A stretch of DNA of 64,000 nucleotides, from assembly GCA_016793465.1 (NCBI GenBank), contig JAEUJW010000057.1, forward strand, positions 1 to 64,000. Direction: 5' to 3'. The position numbers were made by a program, and so were the translations under genes. Within the stretch, counting starts at the first letter, position 1. Every line of letters begins with the position of its first letter. The stretch comes from Myxococcales bacterium (GTDB lineage: Bacteria; Myxococcota; Polyangia; Nannocystales; Nannocystaceae). This document shows, in pieces, positions 1 to 12,045 of the stretch. The notes beneath the pieces were generated by a model that was not told where the DNA came from, ran no database searches, and was given only the letters and a program-made list of their open reading frames with translations.

Positions 1-1688
<1,688 letters not shown>

Positions 1689-1727
1689 GGGAGGCTTTCT
1701 CGCAATCAGGGCCGCGAAGACTGAACG

Positions 1728-1817
1728 GGCCCGGAGGGCCGTGAGGAGGTGTCGGGGCCCGGAGGGCAGTTTTGGGTGGCCCGGTTGTACCGAGGCCCCC
1801 GCGGGCTGTACAGCCCG
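1728..1817. repeat. Intergenic hairpins and a 16-bp palindrome after pth
   Basis: The 165-bp gap between hppA and pth holds two short GGCCC-GGA-GGGCC type hairpins (1728-1740 and 1757-1767) and a perfect palindrome CGGGCTGTACAGCCCG at 1802-1817. The palindrome lies just after the pth stop and could terminate pth transcription or bind a dimeric protein. The GGA-loop hairpin also occurs at 22214-22228, so it may be a small dispersed element. Confidence 0.5.
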
Positions 1818-1853
1818 ATCAGGCCCCGGGGGGCCGGGAGCCGGGGAGCCGGG

Positions 1854-2438
1854 TCAACTGTTGTTGTACTTGTTCATGGCCATGACGACCCCGTCGGTCA
1901 TCATGCAGGTCAGGGCGTCGACCGCCCGCGCCACCACGTCGTCCGCGGCGTCCTGTTCGGCCGCGGTGAACTCGGACAGCACGTAGTCGGCGACCTCGCC
2001 GTGCACCGGTCTGCCGACCCCCACGCGGATGCGCAGGAAGTCGGCCGAACCGAGCTGCGAAACGATGTCACGCAGGCCGTTGTGGCCCCCGTGGCCCCCG
2101 CCCTTCTTGATCGCCAGGCGACCGAGCGGGAAGTCGATCTCGTCGTGCACCGCCACGATCTGCGGCGGCGGCACGCGATGGAACCCGGCGGCGGGCACCA
2201 CGCTCTCGCCGCTCCGGTTCATATACGTCTGCGGCCGTAGAACCACGCAGCGCCGGCCCCCGCAGCTCACCGTGGTCGTGAGCCCCTTCCACTTGTCCTG
2301 CCAGCGCACCCCCGCGGGGCCGGCCTGGGCCTCGGCCCAGCGCTCGACCGCCATGAACCCGACGTTGTGCCGGGTCCGGGCGTAGCGGGTCCCGGGGTTG
2401 CCGAGACCCACGATCAGCCACGGTGCAGCGTCCGACAT
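1854..2438 (-). CDS. pth: Peptidyl-tRNA hydrolase
   Basis: This 194-residue cytoplasmic enzyme releases peptides from prematurely dissociated peptidyl-tRNA so that the tRNA can be recycled. Length matches bacterial Pth. Seen: the N-terminal LIVGLGNPGTRYARTRHNVGF block with Asn14 and the catalytic His24, the HDEIDFPLG block, and the GGGHGGHNGLRDI glycine-rich loop. It lies 35 bp downstream of rplY on the same strand, the conserved prs-rplY-pth order seen in many bacteria, which suggests one translation-support operon. Confidence 0.97.
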   Translation of the reverse strand: MSDAAPWLIVGLGNPGTRYARTRHNVGFMAVERWAEAQAGPAGVRWQDKWKGLTTTVSCGGRRCVVLRPQTYMNRSGESVVPAAGFHRVPPPQIVAVHDEIDFPLGRLAIKKGGGHGGHNGLRDIVSQLGSADFLRIRVGVGRPVHGEVADYVLSEFTAAEQDAADDVVARAVDALTCMMTDGVVMAMNKYNNS

Positions 2439-2473
2439 CGGGGCGGGGAGATCCTTGGCTCACGCGCCGCCGA

Positions 2474-3160
2474 TCACTTCTTCGGCTTGGCGGCCGCGGC
2501 CGGCTTGGCCGCCGCTGCCGCGGCCGGCTTGGCCGCCGCTGCCGGCTTGGCCGCGCCCTTGGCGTCCTTCTTCTTGCCGTCGTCGGCCTCTTCCTTCTTC
2601 GCCTTCGGCGGGTCGATGAAGGCCAGGTTCTGGTTCGGGTTCTCGAGGATCCGCCCGCCCGCGAGCGTCATGTCCTTGACCTTCAAGGACTGACCGGCGG
2701 CCAGCGGGGTCACGTCGACGACCAGGCTGGTCGGGATGTCACGCGGGCGCACCGACACGTGCACGTAGCGCAGGAAGGTCTTCAGCGTGCCGCCGGCGAC
2801 CACGCCCGCCGCGCGACCGGTCACCTCGACCGGCAGGCGGACCTGCAGCTCCTTCTCCGGGTCCACGCGGAGGAAATCCACGTGCAGGAGCTGGTCGCGG
2901 GTCTTCTCCATCTGGTGGTCGATGATGATGCACGACTCCTCGGCCCCGCGCTCGACGCGGACCTTGAACCAGGTGTTGAGCTTGCGCACCGGGTCCATGG
3001 CCTTGCGCAGCGCCAGCGGGTCGATCGCCACCGATACATGCTTGCCGCCGCCGCCGTACACGATCGCCGGGATGAGGCCCTTGGCCCGCAGCTTGTGGGC
3101 CGAGCCCTTGCCGTGCTGGTCGCGGATCTGGGCGCTGATTTCACGTTGTTCGTTCGCCAT
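2474..3160 (-). CDS. rplY: 50S ribosomal protein L25 (long TL5/Ctc form) with Ala/Lys tail
   Basis: This 228-residue 5S-rRNA-binding ribosomal protein has the N-terminal L25 domain (about residues 1-95, GKGSAHKLRAKGLIPAIVYG) and the C-terminal TL5 beta domain (about 100-185). The last 35 residues are a low-complexity tail of KPAAAA repeats ending in KPKK; such Ala/Lys tails are common on high-GC L25 proteins and are probably disordered and RNA-contacting (inference). The ATG at 3160 is preceded by an AGAGGAAAG Shine-Dalgarno sequence. It sits between prs and pth on the same strand. Confidence 0.95.
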   Translation of the reverse strand: MANEQREISAQIRDQHGKGSAHKLRAKGLIPAIVYGGGGKHVSVAIDPLALRKAMDPVRKLNTWFKVRVERGAEESCIIIDHQMEKTRDQLLHVDFLRVDPEKELQVRLPVEVTGRAAGVVAGGTLKTFLRYVHVSVRPRDIPTSLVVDVTPLAAGQSLKVKDMTLAGGRILENPNQNLAFIDPPKAKKEEADDGKKKDAKGAAKPAAAAKPAAAAAAKPAAAAKPKK

Positions 3161-3251
3161 TGTCTCTTTCCTCTCTGTTCGCCGCCGGGTGGGTGCCGCA
3201 CCATTGGGCTCGCCGCCGGAAGGCCGAATCGTCGCTCGGGTGGGTAACTGC

Positions 3252-4199
3252 TCAGAAGAACAGGCTCGAGATGGAGTCTCCGTGGTGGATGCGCTTGACC
3301 GCCTCGGCCAGCAGGTGCCCCAGGCTGACGACCTTCAGGCGGTCGCAGCGGGCCAGGCGGTCCTCCTGCGGGATGCTGTTGGTCACCCAGATCTTGCGGA
3401 TGACCGAGCCGTTGATGCGCTCGATCGCCGGCCCCGAGAACACCCCGTGGGTGGCGACCGCGTAGACCTCGGTCGCGCCGCGCTCGAGCACCGCCGCGGC
3501 CGCGTTGCACAGCGTTCCGGCGGTGTCGATGATGTCGTCGACGAGGATCGCCTTCTTGCCGGCGACGTCGCCGATCAGGTGCAGCACCTGCGACACGTTG
3601 GGCGACTCGCGGCGCTTGTCGATGATGGCCAGCGAGCACTCCAGCGCCTTGGAGTAGATGCGGGCCCGCTCGACCCCGCCGGCGTCCGGCGACACGATCA
3701 CGACATCCGACCCGCGCAGCCCCTCGAGCTTGAGGATGTCGCGGAACACCGGGGTCGCGTACAGGTGGTCGAACGGAATGTTAAAAAAGCCCTGGATCTG
3801 CCCGGCGTGCAGGTCGACGGCCAGCACGCGGTCGGCCCCCGCGGCGGTCAGCAGGTCGGCCACCAGCTTGGCCGAGATCGGCGTGCGCGGCTTGACCTTG
3901 CGGTCCTGGCGGGCGTACCCGAAGTACGGCATCAAGGCGACGATGCTGCCCGCGCTGGCCCGCTTCAGCGCGTCGATCATGATGAGCAGCTCCATCAGGT
4001 TGCGGTTCGGCGGGCTGCAGGTCGACTGCATGATGAAGCAGTTGACCCCGCGCACGTTCTCGCCGATCTCGACGAAGATCTCGCCGTCCGAGAAGCGCTC
4101 GACCCGCGAGCGCCCCGGCATGATGCCGAGGTGCTCGCACAGCTCCCCCATCAGGGGAACATTCGAATTGCCGCCGAAGATGGTCAGCGTCTTGTTCAC
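3252..4199 (-). CDS. prs: Ribose-phosphate pyrophosphokinase
   Basis: PRPP synthetase makes 5-phosphoribosyl-1-diphosphate from ribose 5-phosphate and ATP for purine, pyrimidine, His, Trp and NAD synthesis. The 315-residue length is standard. Seen: SDGEIFVEIGENVRG near the N-terminus, YARQDRK (ATP site), VSPDAGGVERAR, and the PRPP loop LVDDIIDTAGTL near residue 220. The GTG start at 4199 has a TGAGGA ribosome-binding site. It lies directly after tRNA-Gln and upstream of rplY, probably cotranscribed from the promoter at 4409-4438. Confidence 0.97.
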   Translation of the reverse strand: MNKTLTIFGGNSNVPLMGELCEHLGIMPGRSRVERFSDGEIFVEIGENVRGVNCFIMQSTCSPPNRNLMELLIMIDALKRASAGSIVALMPYFGYARQDRKVKPRTPISAKLVADLLTAAGADRVLAVDLHAGQIQGFFNIPFDHLYATPVFRDILKLEGLRGSDVVIVSPDAGGVERARIYSKALECSLAIIDKRRESPNVSQVLHLIGDVAGKKAILVDDIIDTAGTLCNAAAAVLERGATEVYAVATHGVFSGPAIERINGSVIRKIWVTNSIPQEDRLARCDRLKVVSLGHLLAEAVKRIHHGDSISSLFF

Positions 4200-4251
4200 G
4201 GGGATCCTCAGGGGGTCGGGGGTCCTGGCGGGGGAACGGCGGCTCGGAGGA

Positions 4252-4323
4252 TTGGGGCGGTAGGATTCGAACCTACGGTAGGCGGAATCAAAACCCGCTG
4301 GCTTACCACTTGCCGACGCCCCA
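4252..4323 (-). tRNA. tRNA-Gln (anticodon UUG)
   Basis: The 72-nt cloverleaf has a perfect 7-bp acceptor stem (4317-4323 with 4253-4259), a GCGGG/TCCGC-type anticodon stem closing a TTTTGAT loop with anticodon TTG, and a GGTTCGAATCC T-arm. The discriminator base is A, and CCA is not encoded. It closely follows bacterial tRNA-Gln. It is the first gene of the minus-strand prs-rplY-pth cluster. Confidence 0.95.
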
Positions 4324-4738
4324 GGACGCGAATCCCGGCCCGGAGCGGACCCCGGAGCCGTGACGCCGGAAGCCCGAAGTCTTCGCAGACCCGGGCCAGG
4401 CGCGCGGATTTATAGGGTTTGGCCGGCGCCGCTGTCAACACGGCGGCACGCCCCGCGCGGCCCGACCCGGGCCCGCGCCGGGCCCCATGCGGGCGCGCGA
4501 GGCCCGGCGACCACGCCCGCCGCCACGCCGTCCGGACGGTCCGCCGCGCCGCGACGGGCCGTTCACCCCGAGGCCCCGGCGACGGCGCTGTACCCCCGTT
4601 CCCCCGATCCTGCGTCACGTCGCGGGGAGTCCGCCGGACCGTGAGATCTCGCGGACGCCTGTCCCCCGCTCCCGCGCCTTGTGCTAGGGTCGCCGCCGGC
4701 CAATACCCCTGGTCCAACTTCTCGAGGAGACGCTGTCG
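4324..4738. other. 415-bp divergent regulatory gap
   Basis: No gene is supported here. On the minus side it holds the strong tRNA promoter at 4409-4438. On the plus side a TAGGGT box (4685-4690) lies 48 bp before the M16 peptidase start, with GAGGAG as its ribosome-binding site. The open frames across it are all Arg/Pro/Ala-rich and look spurious. Confidence 0.7.
4409..4438 (-). promoter_or_regulatory. Near-consensus sigma-70 promoter of tRNA-Gln/prs
   Basis: A consensus TTGACA (4438-4433), an 18-bp spacer and TATAAA (4414-4409) read toward tRNA-Gln. Predicted transcription start is about 80 nt before the mature tRNA. It is one of the best-matching housekeeping promoters found in the window. 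Confidence 0.8.
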
Positions 4739-6217
4739 ATGTCGATGCAACCACTTCATGGACGAATGCGCGGGCGTGCTGCCGCCTTCGCCCTCAGCCT
4801 GCTCGCGGTCCCGGCCCTCGTCGGTTCGGCCGCCGCGGCGCCGGCTCCCGCGCCCGCCGCCCCCGCACCCGCGGCCGCCAAGACCGCCGCCCCCGCCGGC
4901 GCCAAGCCCCCGGTGGTCAAGAAGGGCAAGAAGTCCGACCCCGGCTTCGACCTCCCCATCCAGAGCTTCGAGCTGGCCAACGGCCTGCGCGTGTTCGTGG
5001 TCGAGGACCACTCGACGCCCTCCTTCAACATGACCCTCATCTACGACGTCGGCTCGCGCGACGAGGTGGAGGGCCGCACCGGCTTCGCCCACCTGTTCGA
5101 GCACATGATGTTCGAGGGCAGCAAGAACGTCCCGCCCATGGGCCACCTGACGTTCGTCCAGCGCGTCGGCGGCAACAACAACGCCAGCACCTCGTACGAC
5201 CTGACGATCTACTACAACAACCTGCCGAGCCAGTACCTCGACCTCGGCCTGTGGCTCGAGTCCGACCGCCTGCGCTCGCTCGAGATCACCGACAAGAACT
5301 TCGAAAACCAGCGCGCCGCCGTCAAGGAAGAGAAGGGCATGCGCATGGACAACGTGCCCTACTCCGCGGCCATCCAGAACTGGCTGTCCGACGCGTGGAA
5401 GGGCACCGGCTACGGCCACCCTGTGATCGGCAGCCTCGAGGACCTCAACGCCGCCAAGACCGCCGACGTGCAGGCGTTCTTCGACAAGTACTACGCGCCC
5501 AACAACGCCGTGCTGGTGTTCGTCGGCGACGTCGAGGTGGGCGACCTGAAGGGCCGCGTCGACAAGTACTTCGGCGACATCAAGCGCGGCCCCGACCGCG
5601 TGCCGACCCCGCCCGGCGCCGTCGACAAGTCGAAGCCGTTCGAGCGCAGCGTCGACGACCCGCTGGCCCAGCAGGCGCTCTACCTGCTCGGCTGGCACAC
5701 CGTCGGCCAGAACAACCCCGACCGCTACGCCCTCGATCTGCTCGGCAACATCCTGCTGGTCGGCGAGTCGGCCCGCATCCCCAAGATCCTGCAGGACGAC
5801 AAGAAGCTGGTCGCGTTCGCCGGCGGGGCCCACTTCTCCCAGCGCGACGCCGGCCTGGTGTTCGTGCAGGCCATGCCGCTGCCGACCACCGACTTCGCCG
5901 CCATCAAGCAGGTCATCCGCGACGAGGTCACCAAGATCCAGAAGTCCGGCATCTCCGCCCGCGAGCTGCAGAAGGCCATCAACAACGAGGTCGTCGGCAC
6001 CGTCAACACGCTCGCCACCAACCAGGGCCGGGCCTTCTCGATCGCCCAGGGCGCCCTCTTCTACAACGACCCCAAGCGCGTGCTCACCGACCTGCAGAAG
6101 TACCAGGAAGTCACCCCCGCCGACATCAAGCGCGTCGCCAACGAGTACCTCGGCGCCAACTGGCTGACCCTCGAGATCAAGCCCGCCGCCGGCAAACTCC
6201 CGATGGGCCCCGGCTGA
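4739..6217 (+). CDS. M16 family zinc peptidase, catalytic partner, secreted
   Basis: This 492-residue pitrilysin-family metallopeptidase begins with an export signal (hydrophobic stretch around FALSLLAVPALVGSAAAA) and an Ala/Pro-rich linker to about residue 65. The inverted zinc motif HLFEH is at residues 118-122, and the downstream acidic ligand region EEKGMRMDN is near residue 196. The second half carries the M16 C-terminal domain. It precedes, by 18 bp, a second M16 protein lacking the zinc motif, the usual active/inactive heterodimer arrangement. Likely periplasmic; substrate unknown. ATGs at 4739 and 4745 are both possible; GAGGAG lies upstream. Confidence 0.92.
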   Translation: MSMQPLHGRMRGRAAAFALSLLAVPALVGSAAAAPAPAPAAPAPAAAKTAAPAGAKPPVVKKGKKSDPGFDLPIQSFELANGLRVFVVEDHSTPSFNMTLIYDVGSRDEVEGRTGFAHLFEHMMFEGSKNVPPMGHLTFVQRVGGNNNASTSYDLTIYYNNLPSQYLDLGLWLESDRLRSLEITDKNFENQRAAVKEEKGMRMDNVPYSAAIQNWLSDAWKGTGYGHPVIGSLEDLNAAKTADVQAFFDKYYAPNNAVLVFVGDVEVGDLKGRVDKYFGDIKRGPDRVPTPPGAVDKSKPFERSVDDPLAQQALYLLGWHTVGQNNPDRYALDLLGNILLVGESARIPKILQDDKKLVAFAGGAHFSQRDAGLVFVQAMPLPTTDFAAIKQVIRDEVTKIQKSGISARELQKAINNEVVGTVNTLATNQGRAFSIAQGALFYNDPKRVLTDLQKYQEVTPADIKRVANEYLGANWLTLEIKPAAGKLPMGPG

Positions 6218-6235
6218 CCAGGAAGGACGACCACC

Positions 6236-7876
6236 ATGCACATCCGTAACCTCTCCATCGTCCTCGCCGGCACCGTCGCCCTCGCCGCCTGCGGCAAGAA
6301 GGTCGACACCAAGCCGCCCGAGAAGCCCGCCGAGCCGGTCCAGACCCCGCCCCCGGTCGTCGAGGCGCCCAAGCGCGTCTACCAGGACCCGCCCCCGCCG
6401 AGCGAGCCGCGCCCGGTCCAGTTCCCCGACCTGCAGAAGTTCACCACCCGCAACGGCATCGACGTCTACGTGGTCGAGAACCACGAGGTCCCGCTGGTCA
6501 ACGCCCAGCTGGTGATCCGCGCCGGCACCATGGACGACGAGCAGCTGGCCCAGATGACCGCGTCGATCCTCGGCGAGGGCACCAAGACGCGCAGCAAGGC
6601 CAAGATCGACGAGGAGATCGAGCTCGTCGGCGGCAGCCTCGGCGCCGCCGCCGGCACCCACGACACCAGCGTCTACGTCGAGGTCCTGAAGAAGGACCTG
6701 AAGCTCGGGCTCACCCTGATGGCCGACGAGGTCATCAACCCCGCGTTCCCGGCCGACGCCCTGAAGAAGCTGCAGGACAAGTCCAAGGCCGGCCTGAAGG
6801 CCGCGAAGTCCAACCCCGACGTGCTCGCCGACACCCTGTTCGGCATGGCCGCCTACCCCGAGGGCCACCCCTACGGCCGCCCGCTCGAGACCGACGCGCA
6901 GATCGACGGCGTCACCATCGACGCCCTGAAGAAGTTCCACAACGACTTCTACCGCTCGAACAACAGCTACCTGATCCTCTCCGGCGACATCACCCCGGCC
7001 GAGGCCCAGCCGCTGGTCGAGTCGGTGTTCGGCAAGTGGAAGCCGATCTCGGGCACCGCGCCCGTCAACCCGCTCAACAACTTCCGCGACTACAAGCTGC
7101 CGCAGAAGCTCGTCGTCCACCTGGTCGACCGCCCCGGCTCGGCCCAGTCCGAGGTCCGCATCGGCAACCTCGCCCTGGCCCGCAAGCACCAGGATTGGAT
7201 CAAGTTCCAGATCGCCTCCGACATCCTCGGCGGCGGCTCCACCGGCCGCCTGTTCCTCGACGTGCGCGAGGAGAAGTCGCTGACCTACGGCGTCTACGCC
7301 CGCATGCAGCCCGGCCAGGCCCCCGGCACCTGGTCGATCTGGACCAAGACCAAGACCAGCACCACCGACCAGATGCTCACCGCCCTGTTCGGTCACATCA
7401 AGGCGATGCGCACCACGGACCCGTCCCAGAAGGAGTTCGACGAGGCCATCACCGAGACCATCGGCAGCTTCCCCCTCGGCATCGAGACCGCCGAGCAGGT
7501 CGCCGGCCGCGTGCGCACCGTGCTCACCTTCGGCCTCGCCCCCGACTACTGGAAGACCTACCGCGACGAAGTCCGCAAGGTCCAGCTCCCCGACGTCAAG
7601 GCGATGTCCGCCAAGTACATGCACGCCGTGCCCGTCGTCGTGATCGTCGGCCGCGCCGACAAGGTCGAGCCGCAGATCAAGTCCGCCCTGCCCGACGCCA
7701 CCATCGTCAAGTACAACACCGATCTCGAGTGCCTCGAGAAGGGCAACCCGCTGTGCGCCGCCAACCAGCCGAAGGCCGGTCCGCCCGCAGCCGCCGCTCC
7801 GGCCGCCCCCGCCGCCGAGCCCGCCGCCAAGAAGCCCGCCGCCAAGAAGCCCGCCGAGCCCGCCCCGGCGAAGTGA
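6236..7876 (+). CDS. M16 family lipoprotein, non-catalytic partner
   Basis: This 546-residue lipoprotein (lipobox LAAC, Cys near residue 19) has a Pro-rich linker and two M16-type domains. Where its partner has HLFEHMMFEGS it reads QMTASILGEGT, so both zinc His and the catalytic Glu are gone. Such inactive chains pair with an active M16 chain and shape the substrate chamber (family knowledge). The last 40 residues are Ala/Pro/Lys-rich. An AAGGA ribosome-binding site sits in the 18-bp gap after the first M16 gene, so the two are one operon ending at the hairpin at 7907-7932. Confidence 0.9.
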   Translation: MHIRNLSIVLAGTVALAACGKKVDTKPPEKPAEPVQTPPPVVEAPKRVYQDPPPPSEPRPVQFPDLQKFTTRNGIDVYVVENHEVPLVNAQLVIRAGTMDDEQLAQMTASILGEGTKTRSKAKIDEEIELVGGSLGAAAGTHDTSVYVEVLKKDLKLGLTLMADEVINPAFPADALKKLQDKSKAGLKAAKSNPDVLADTLFGMAAYPEGHPYGRPLETDAQIDGVTIDALKKFHNDFYRSNNSYLILSGDITPAEAQPLVESVFGKWKPISGTAPVNPLNNFRDYKLPQKLVVHLVDRPGSAQSEVRIGNLALARKHQDWIKFQIASDILGGGSTGRLFLDVREEKSLTYGVYARMQPGQAPGTWSIWTKTKTSTTDQMLTALFGHIKAMRTTDPSQKEFDEAITETIGSFPLGIETAEQVAGRVRTVLTFGLAPDYWKTYRDEVRKVQLPDVKAMSAKYMHAVPVVVIVGRADKVEPQIKSALPDATIVKYNTDLECLEKGNPLCAANQPKAGPPAAAAPAAPAAEPAAKKPAAKKPAEPAPAK

Positions 7877-7906
7877 CGCCCGCGCCTCCGGCGTGCTACC
7901 AACCAG

Positions 7907-7932
7907 GGGCTCCCGCGGAAGCGCGGGGGCCC
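7907..7932 (+). terminator. 11-bp hairpin between the M16 operon and glmS
   Basis: GGGCTCCCGCG pairs with CGCGGGGGCCC (one G-U pair) around a GAAG loop. There is no U-run afterwards, so termination would be of the weak or Rho-assisted kind. It also lies in the glmS leader, 20 bp before the start codon. Confidence 0.55.
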
Positions 7933-7952
7933 TTCGCGCGTACAGGTGACCC

Positions 7953-9818
<1,866 letters not shown>

Positions 9819-9820
9819 CC

Positions 9821-9838
9821 CACGCGCGGACGCGCGTG
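9821..9838. terminator. Hairpin between convergent glmS and moaC
   Basis: CACGCGC and GCGCGTG form a perfect 7-bp stem with a GGAC loop in the 27-bp gap between the two convergent stop codons, suited to stop transcription from both sides. Confidence 0.5.
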
Positions 9839-9845
9839 ACCCCGC

Positions 9846-10328
9846 TCACCCCTCACGCGTCCACTGCCCGGACTTGCCGCCCGACTTCTCGAGCAGCTCG
9901 ACGGCCTCGACGACCATGCCGCGGTCCATGGCCTTGCACATGTCGTAGACGGTCAGGGCCGCGGTCGCGGCCGCGGTCATCGCCTCCATCTCGGGCCCGG
10001 TGCGGTCGACGGCGGTGACCCGCACGGACACCTCGACGCCCGGGAGATCGTCCCGCAGCTCGAAGCCCACGTCGATGCCGGTGACGCGCACCGGATGGCA
10101 CAGGGGGATGAGGGCCGGCGTCTGCTTGGCCCCGGCGATCGCCGCCAGGCGCGCCACCCCGAGCACGTCGCCCTTCGCAGCCGTGCCGCCGCGGATGCGC
10201 TCGAGCGTCGCCGGGGCCATGCGGATGCGGGCCCGCGCCGTGGCGGCGCGCGGCGTCTCGGGCTTGTCGGTCACCGCCACCATGCGCGCGGCGCCGGCAG
10301 GGTCGAAGTGGCTGAGCGGGTCTGCCAT
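9846..10328 (-). CDS. moaC: Cyclic pyranopterin monophosphate synthase
   Basis: MoaC turns the MoaA product into cyclic pyranopterin monophosphate in molybdenum-cofactor synthesis. The 160-residue protein begins [19 protein letters not shown] and has [19 protein letters not shown], the metal/substrate motif [21 protein letters not shown] and the catalytic [11 protein letters not shown] chose the ATG at 10328 rather than the TTG three codons upstream because the family starts here and a TAGGTT -10 box ends 7 nt before this ATG. No other molybdopterin genes are nearby. Confidence 0.96.
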   Translation of the reverse strand: MADPLSHFDPAGAARMVAVTDKPETPRAATARARIRMAPATLERIRGGTAAKGDVLGVARLAAIAGAKQTPALIPLCHPVRVTGIDVGFELRDDLPGVEVSVRVTAVDRTGPEMEAMTAAATAALTVYDMCKAMDRGMVVEAVELLEKSGGKSGQWTREG

Positions 10329-10335
10329 GCCCCGC

Positions 10336-10365
10336 AACCTACGCCAGCGCCAAACATCACGTCCA
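10336..10365 (-). promoter_or_regulatory. moaC promoter, leaderless type
   Basis: A TGGACG-like -35 (10365-10360), an 18-bp spacer and TAGGTT (10341-10336). Only 7 nt separate the -10 box from the ATG, so the transcript would start at or next to the start codon. Confidence 0.5.
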
Positions 10366-10406
10366 CGCCGGTTTCGCCCCGGCGGGCCCTCGTGATATCC
10401 ATCCGT

Positions 10407-10426
10407 GGCCCCAGGACCGTGGGGCC
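10407..10426 (+). other. Small hairpin in the pntA leader
   Basis: GGCCCC and GGGGCC form a 6-bp stem with an AGGACCGT loop, ending 18 bp before the pntA ATG. It could mask or tune initiation; no known riboswitch fold was recognised. Confidence 0.3.
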
Positions 10427-10444
10427 GTGCGCCCAGGCACCCCC

Positions 10445-12028
10445 ATGAAGATCGGCATTCCGAAGGAGATCCACCCGGGCGAGCGCCGGGTGGCGGCCAC
10501 CCCCGACACCGCGAAGCGCCTGAAGAGCTTCGGATTCGACGTGCTCGTCGAGTCCGGGGCCGGCGCCGCCGCCGAATTCGCCGACGCCGCGTACGTCGCC
10601 GTCGGCTGCGAGATCGCGCCCGACGCGTTCCACACCTGGCAGGGCGCCGACGTCGTCCTCAAGGTGCGCCCGCCGACGAGCGACGAGGTCACCCTCCTGC
10701 GCCACGGCGGCACGCTCATCAGCTTCATCTACCCCGCGCAGAACAAGGCCCTGCTCGACCAGCTGGCCGCGCGCCAGGCCACCGTGCTCGCCATGGACGC
10801 GGTGCCCCGCATCTCGCGGGCGCAGAAGCTCGACGCGCTGTCGTCGATGGCCAACATCTCCGGCTACCGGGCCATCGTCGAGGCCGCCAACAACTTCGGC
10901 CGGTTCTTCACCGGCCAGATCACCGCCGCCGGCAAGGTCCCGCCGGCCAAGGTCCTGGTGATCGGCGCCGGCGTGGCCGGCCTCGCCGCCATCGGAGTCG
11001 CCAAGGGACTGGGCGCGATCGTCCGCTCGTTCGACACCCGCCCGGTCGTCAAGGAGCAGGTCGAGAGCATGGGCGCCGAGTTCCTGCTGCTCGACTTCAA
11101 GGAGGACGGCACCGGCGAGGGCGGCTACGCCAAGCCGATGTCGGAGGAGTTCATCGCCGCCGAGATGGCGCTGTTCGCCAAGCAGGCCCTCGAGGTCGAC
11201 ATCATCGTCACCACCGCGCTGATCCCCGGGCGCCCCGCGCCCAAATTGATCACCCGCGCGATGGTCGAGTCGATGCGGCCCGGCTCGGTGATCGTCGACC
11301 TCGCCGCCGAGGCCGGCGGCAACTGCGAGGTCACCGTCCCCCACGAGAAGGTCGTCCACCACGGCGTGACCATCGTCGGCTACACCGACTTCCCCAGCCG
11401 CATGGCGGCCCAGTCGAGCCAGCTCTACGGCAGCAACCTCTGCCACCTGCTCGACGACATGGGGAAGAACGAGAAGTACCGCGTCGACGAGAACGACGAG
11501 GTCGTGCGCGGCGCGCTCGTGCTGCGCGACGGCCAGCTGAAGTGGCCCCCGCCCAAGCCCGCCGCCGCGCCCGCGCCCGCCCCGAAGCCCGCAGAAGCGC
11601 CGAAGCCCGTCGTCGCCGCCGCCGAGCCGCCCAAGCCCGCCGCCTCCAAGCCCAAGGGCCACGGCGGCCACCACGGCCCGCCCGCCGGCAAGTCGAGCCC
11701 GATCCCGCTGCTGCTCGCCGGGGTCGCGCTGATCGGCGTCGGCCTCAAGGCCCCGCCCGCGTTCCTCAGCCACTTCACGGTGTTCGTGCTGGCCTGCTTC
11801 ATCGGCTACCAGGTCGTGTGGAACGTGACGCCCGCGCTGCACACCCCGCTCATGAGCGTGACCAACGCGATCAGCGGCATCATCGTCGTCGGCGGCCTCC
11901 TGCAGGTCTCGGGCGCCCCGAGCGCGCCGGCCACCATCCTCGGCGCAGTGGCGATCCTGCTGGCGACGATCAACATCGCCGGCGGCTTCCTCGTCACCCA
12001 GCGCATGCTGAAGATGTTCCACAAGTAG
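10445..12028 (+). CDS. pntA: NAD(P) transhydrogenase subunit alpha
   Basis: This is the alpha subunit of the proton-translocating transhydrogenase, which makes NADPH from NADH using proton-motive force. The 527-residue form fuses the NAD-binding domain I (about 1-370, with [17 protein letters not shown] at the start and [18 protein letters not shown]) to a membrane part with about four helices (430-527, as in E. coli PntA), through a Pro/Ala/Lys-rich linker of about 50 residues that is longer than usual. An upstream GTG at 10427 is in frame, but the family begins at the ATG at 10445. pntB follows 17 bp later. Confidence 0.95.
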   Translation: MKIGIPKEIHPGERRVAATPDTAKRLKSFGFDVLVESGAGAAAEFADAAYVAVGCEIAPDAFHTWQGADVVLKVRPPTSDEVTLLRHGGTLISFIYPAQNKALLDQLAARQATVLAMDAVPRISRAQKLDALSSMANISGYRAIVEAANNFGRFFTGQITAAGKVPPAKVLVIGAGVAGLAAIGVAKGLGAIVRSFDTRPVVKEQVESMGAEFLLLDFKEDGTGEGGYAKPMSEEFIAAEMALFAKQALEVDIIVTTALIPGRPAPKLITRAMVESMRPGSVIVDLAAEAGGNCEVTVPHEKVVHHGVTIVGYTDFPSRMAAQSSQLYGSNLCHLLDDMGKNEKYRVDENDEVVRGALVLRDGQLKWPPPKPAAAPAPAPKPAEAPKPVVAAAEPPKPAASKPKGHGGHHGPPAGKSSPIPLLLAGVALIGVGLKAPPAFLSHFTVFVLACFIGYQVVWNVTPALHTPLMSVTNAISGIIVVGGLLQVSGAPSAPATILGAVAILLATINIAGGFLVTQRMLKMFHK

Positions 12029-12045
12029 CCTCCGCGAGAGTCCAC

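Noticed and set aside
7877..7952. glmS ribozyme in the glmS leader
   Set aside because: There is only a simple 11-bp hairpin in a 76-nt gap; the ribozyme core and its conserved sequences are absent, and the gap is too short.
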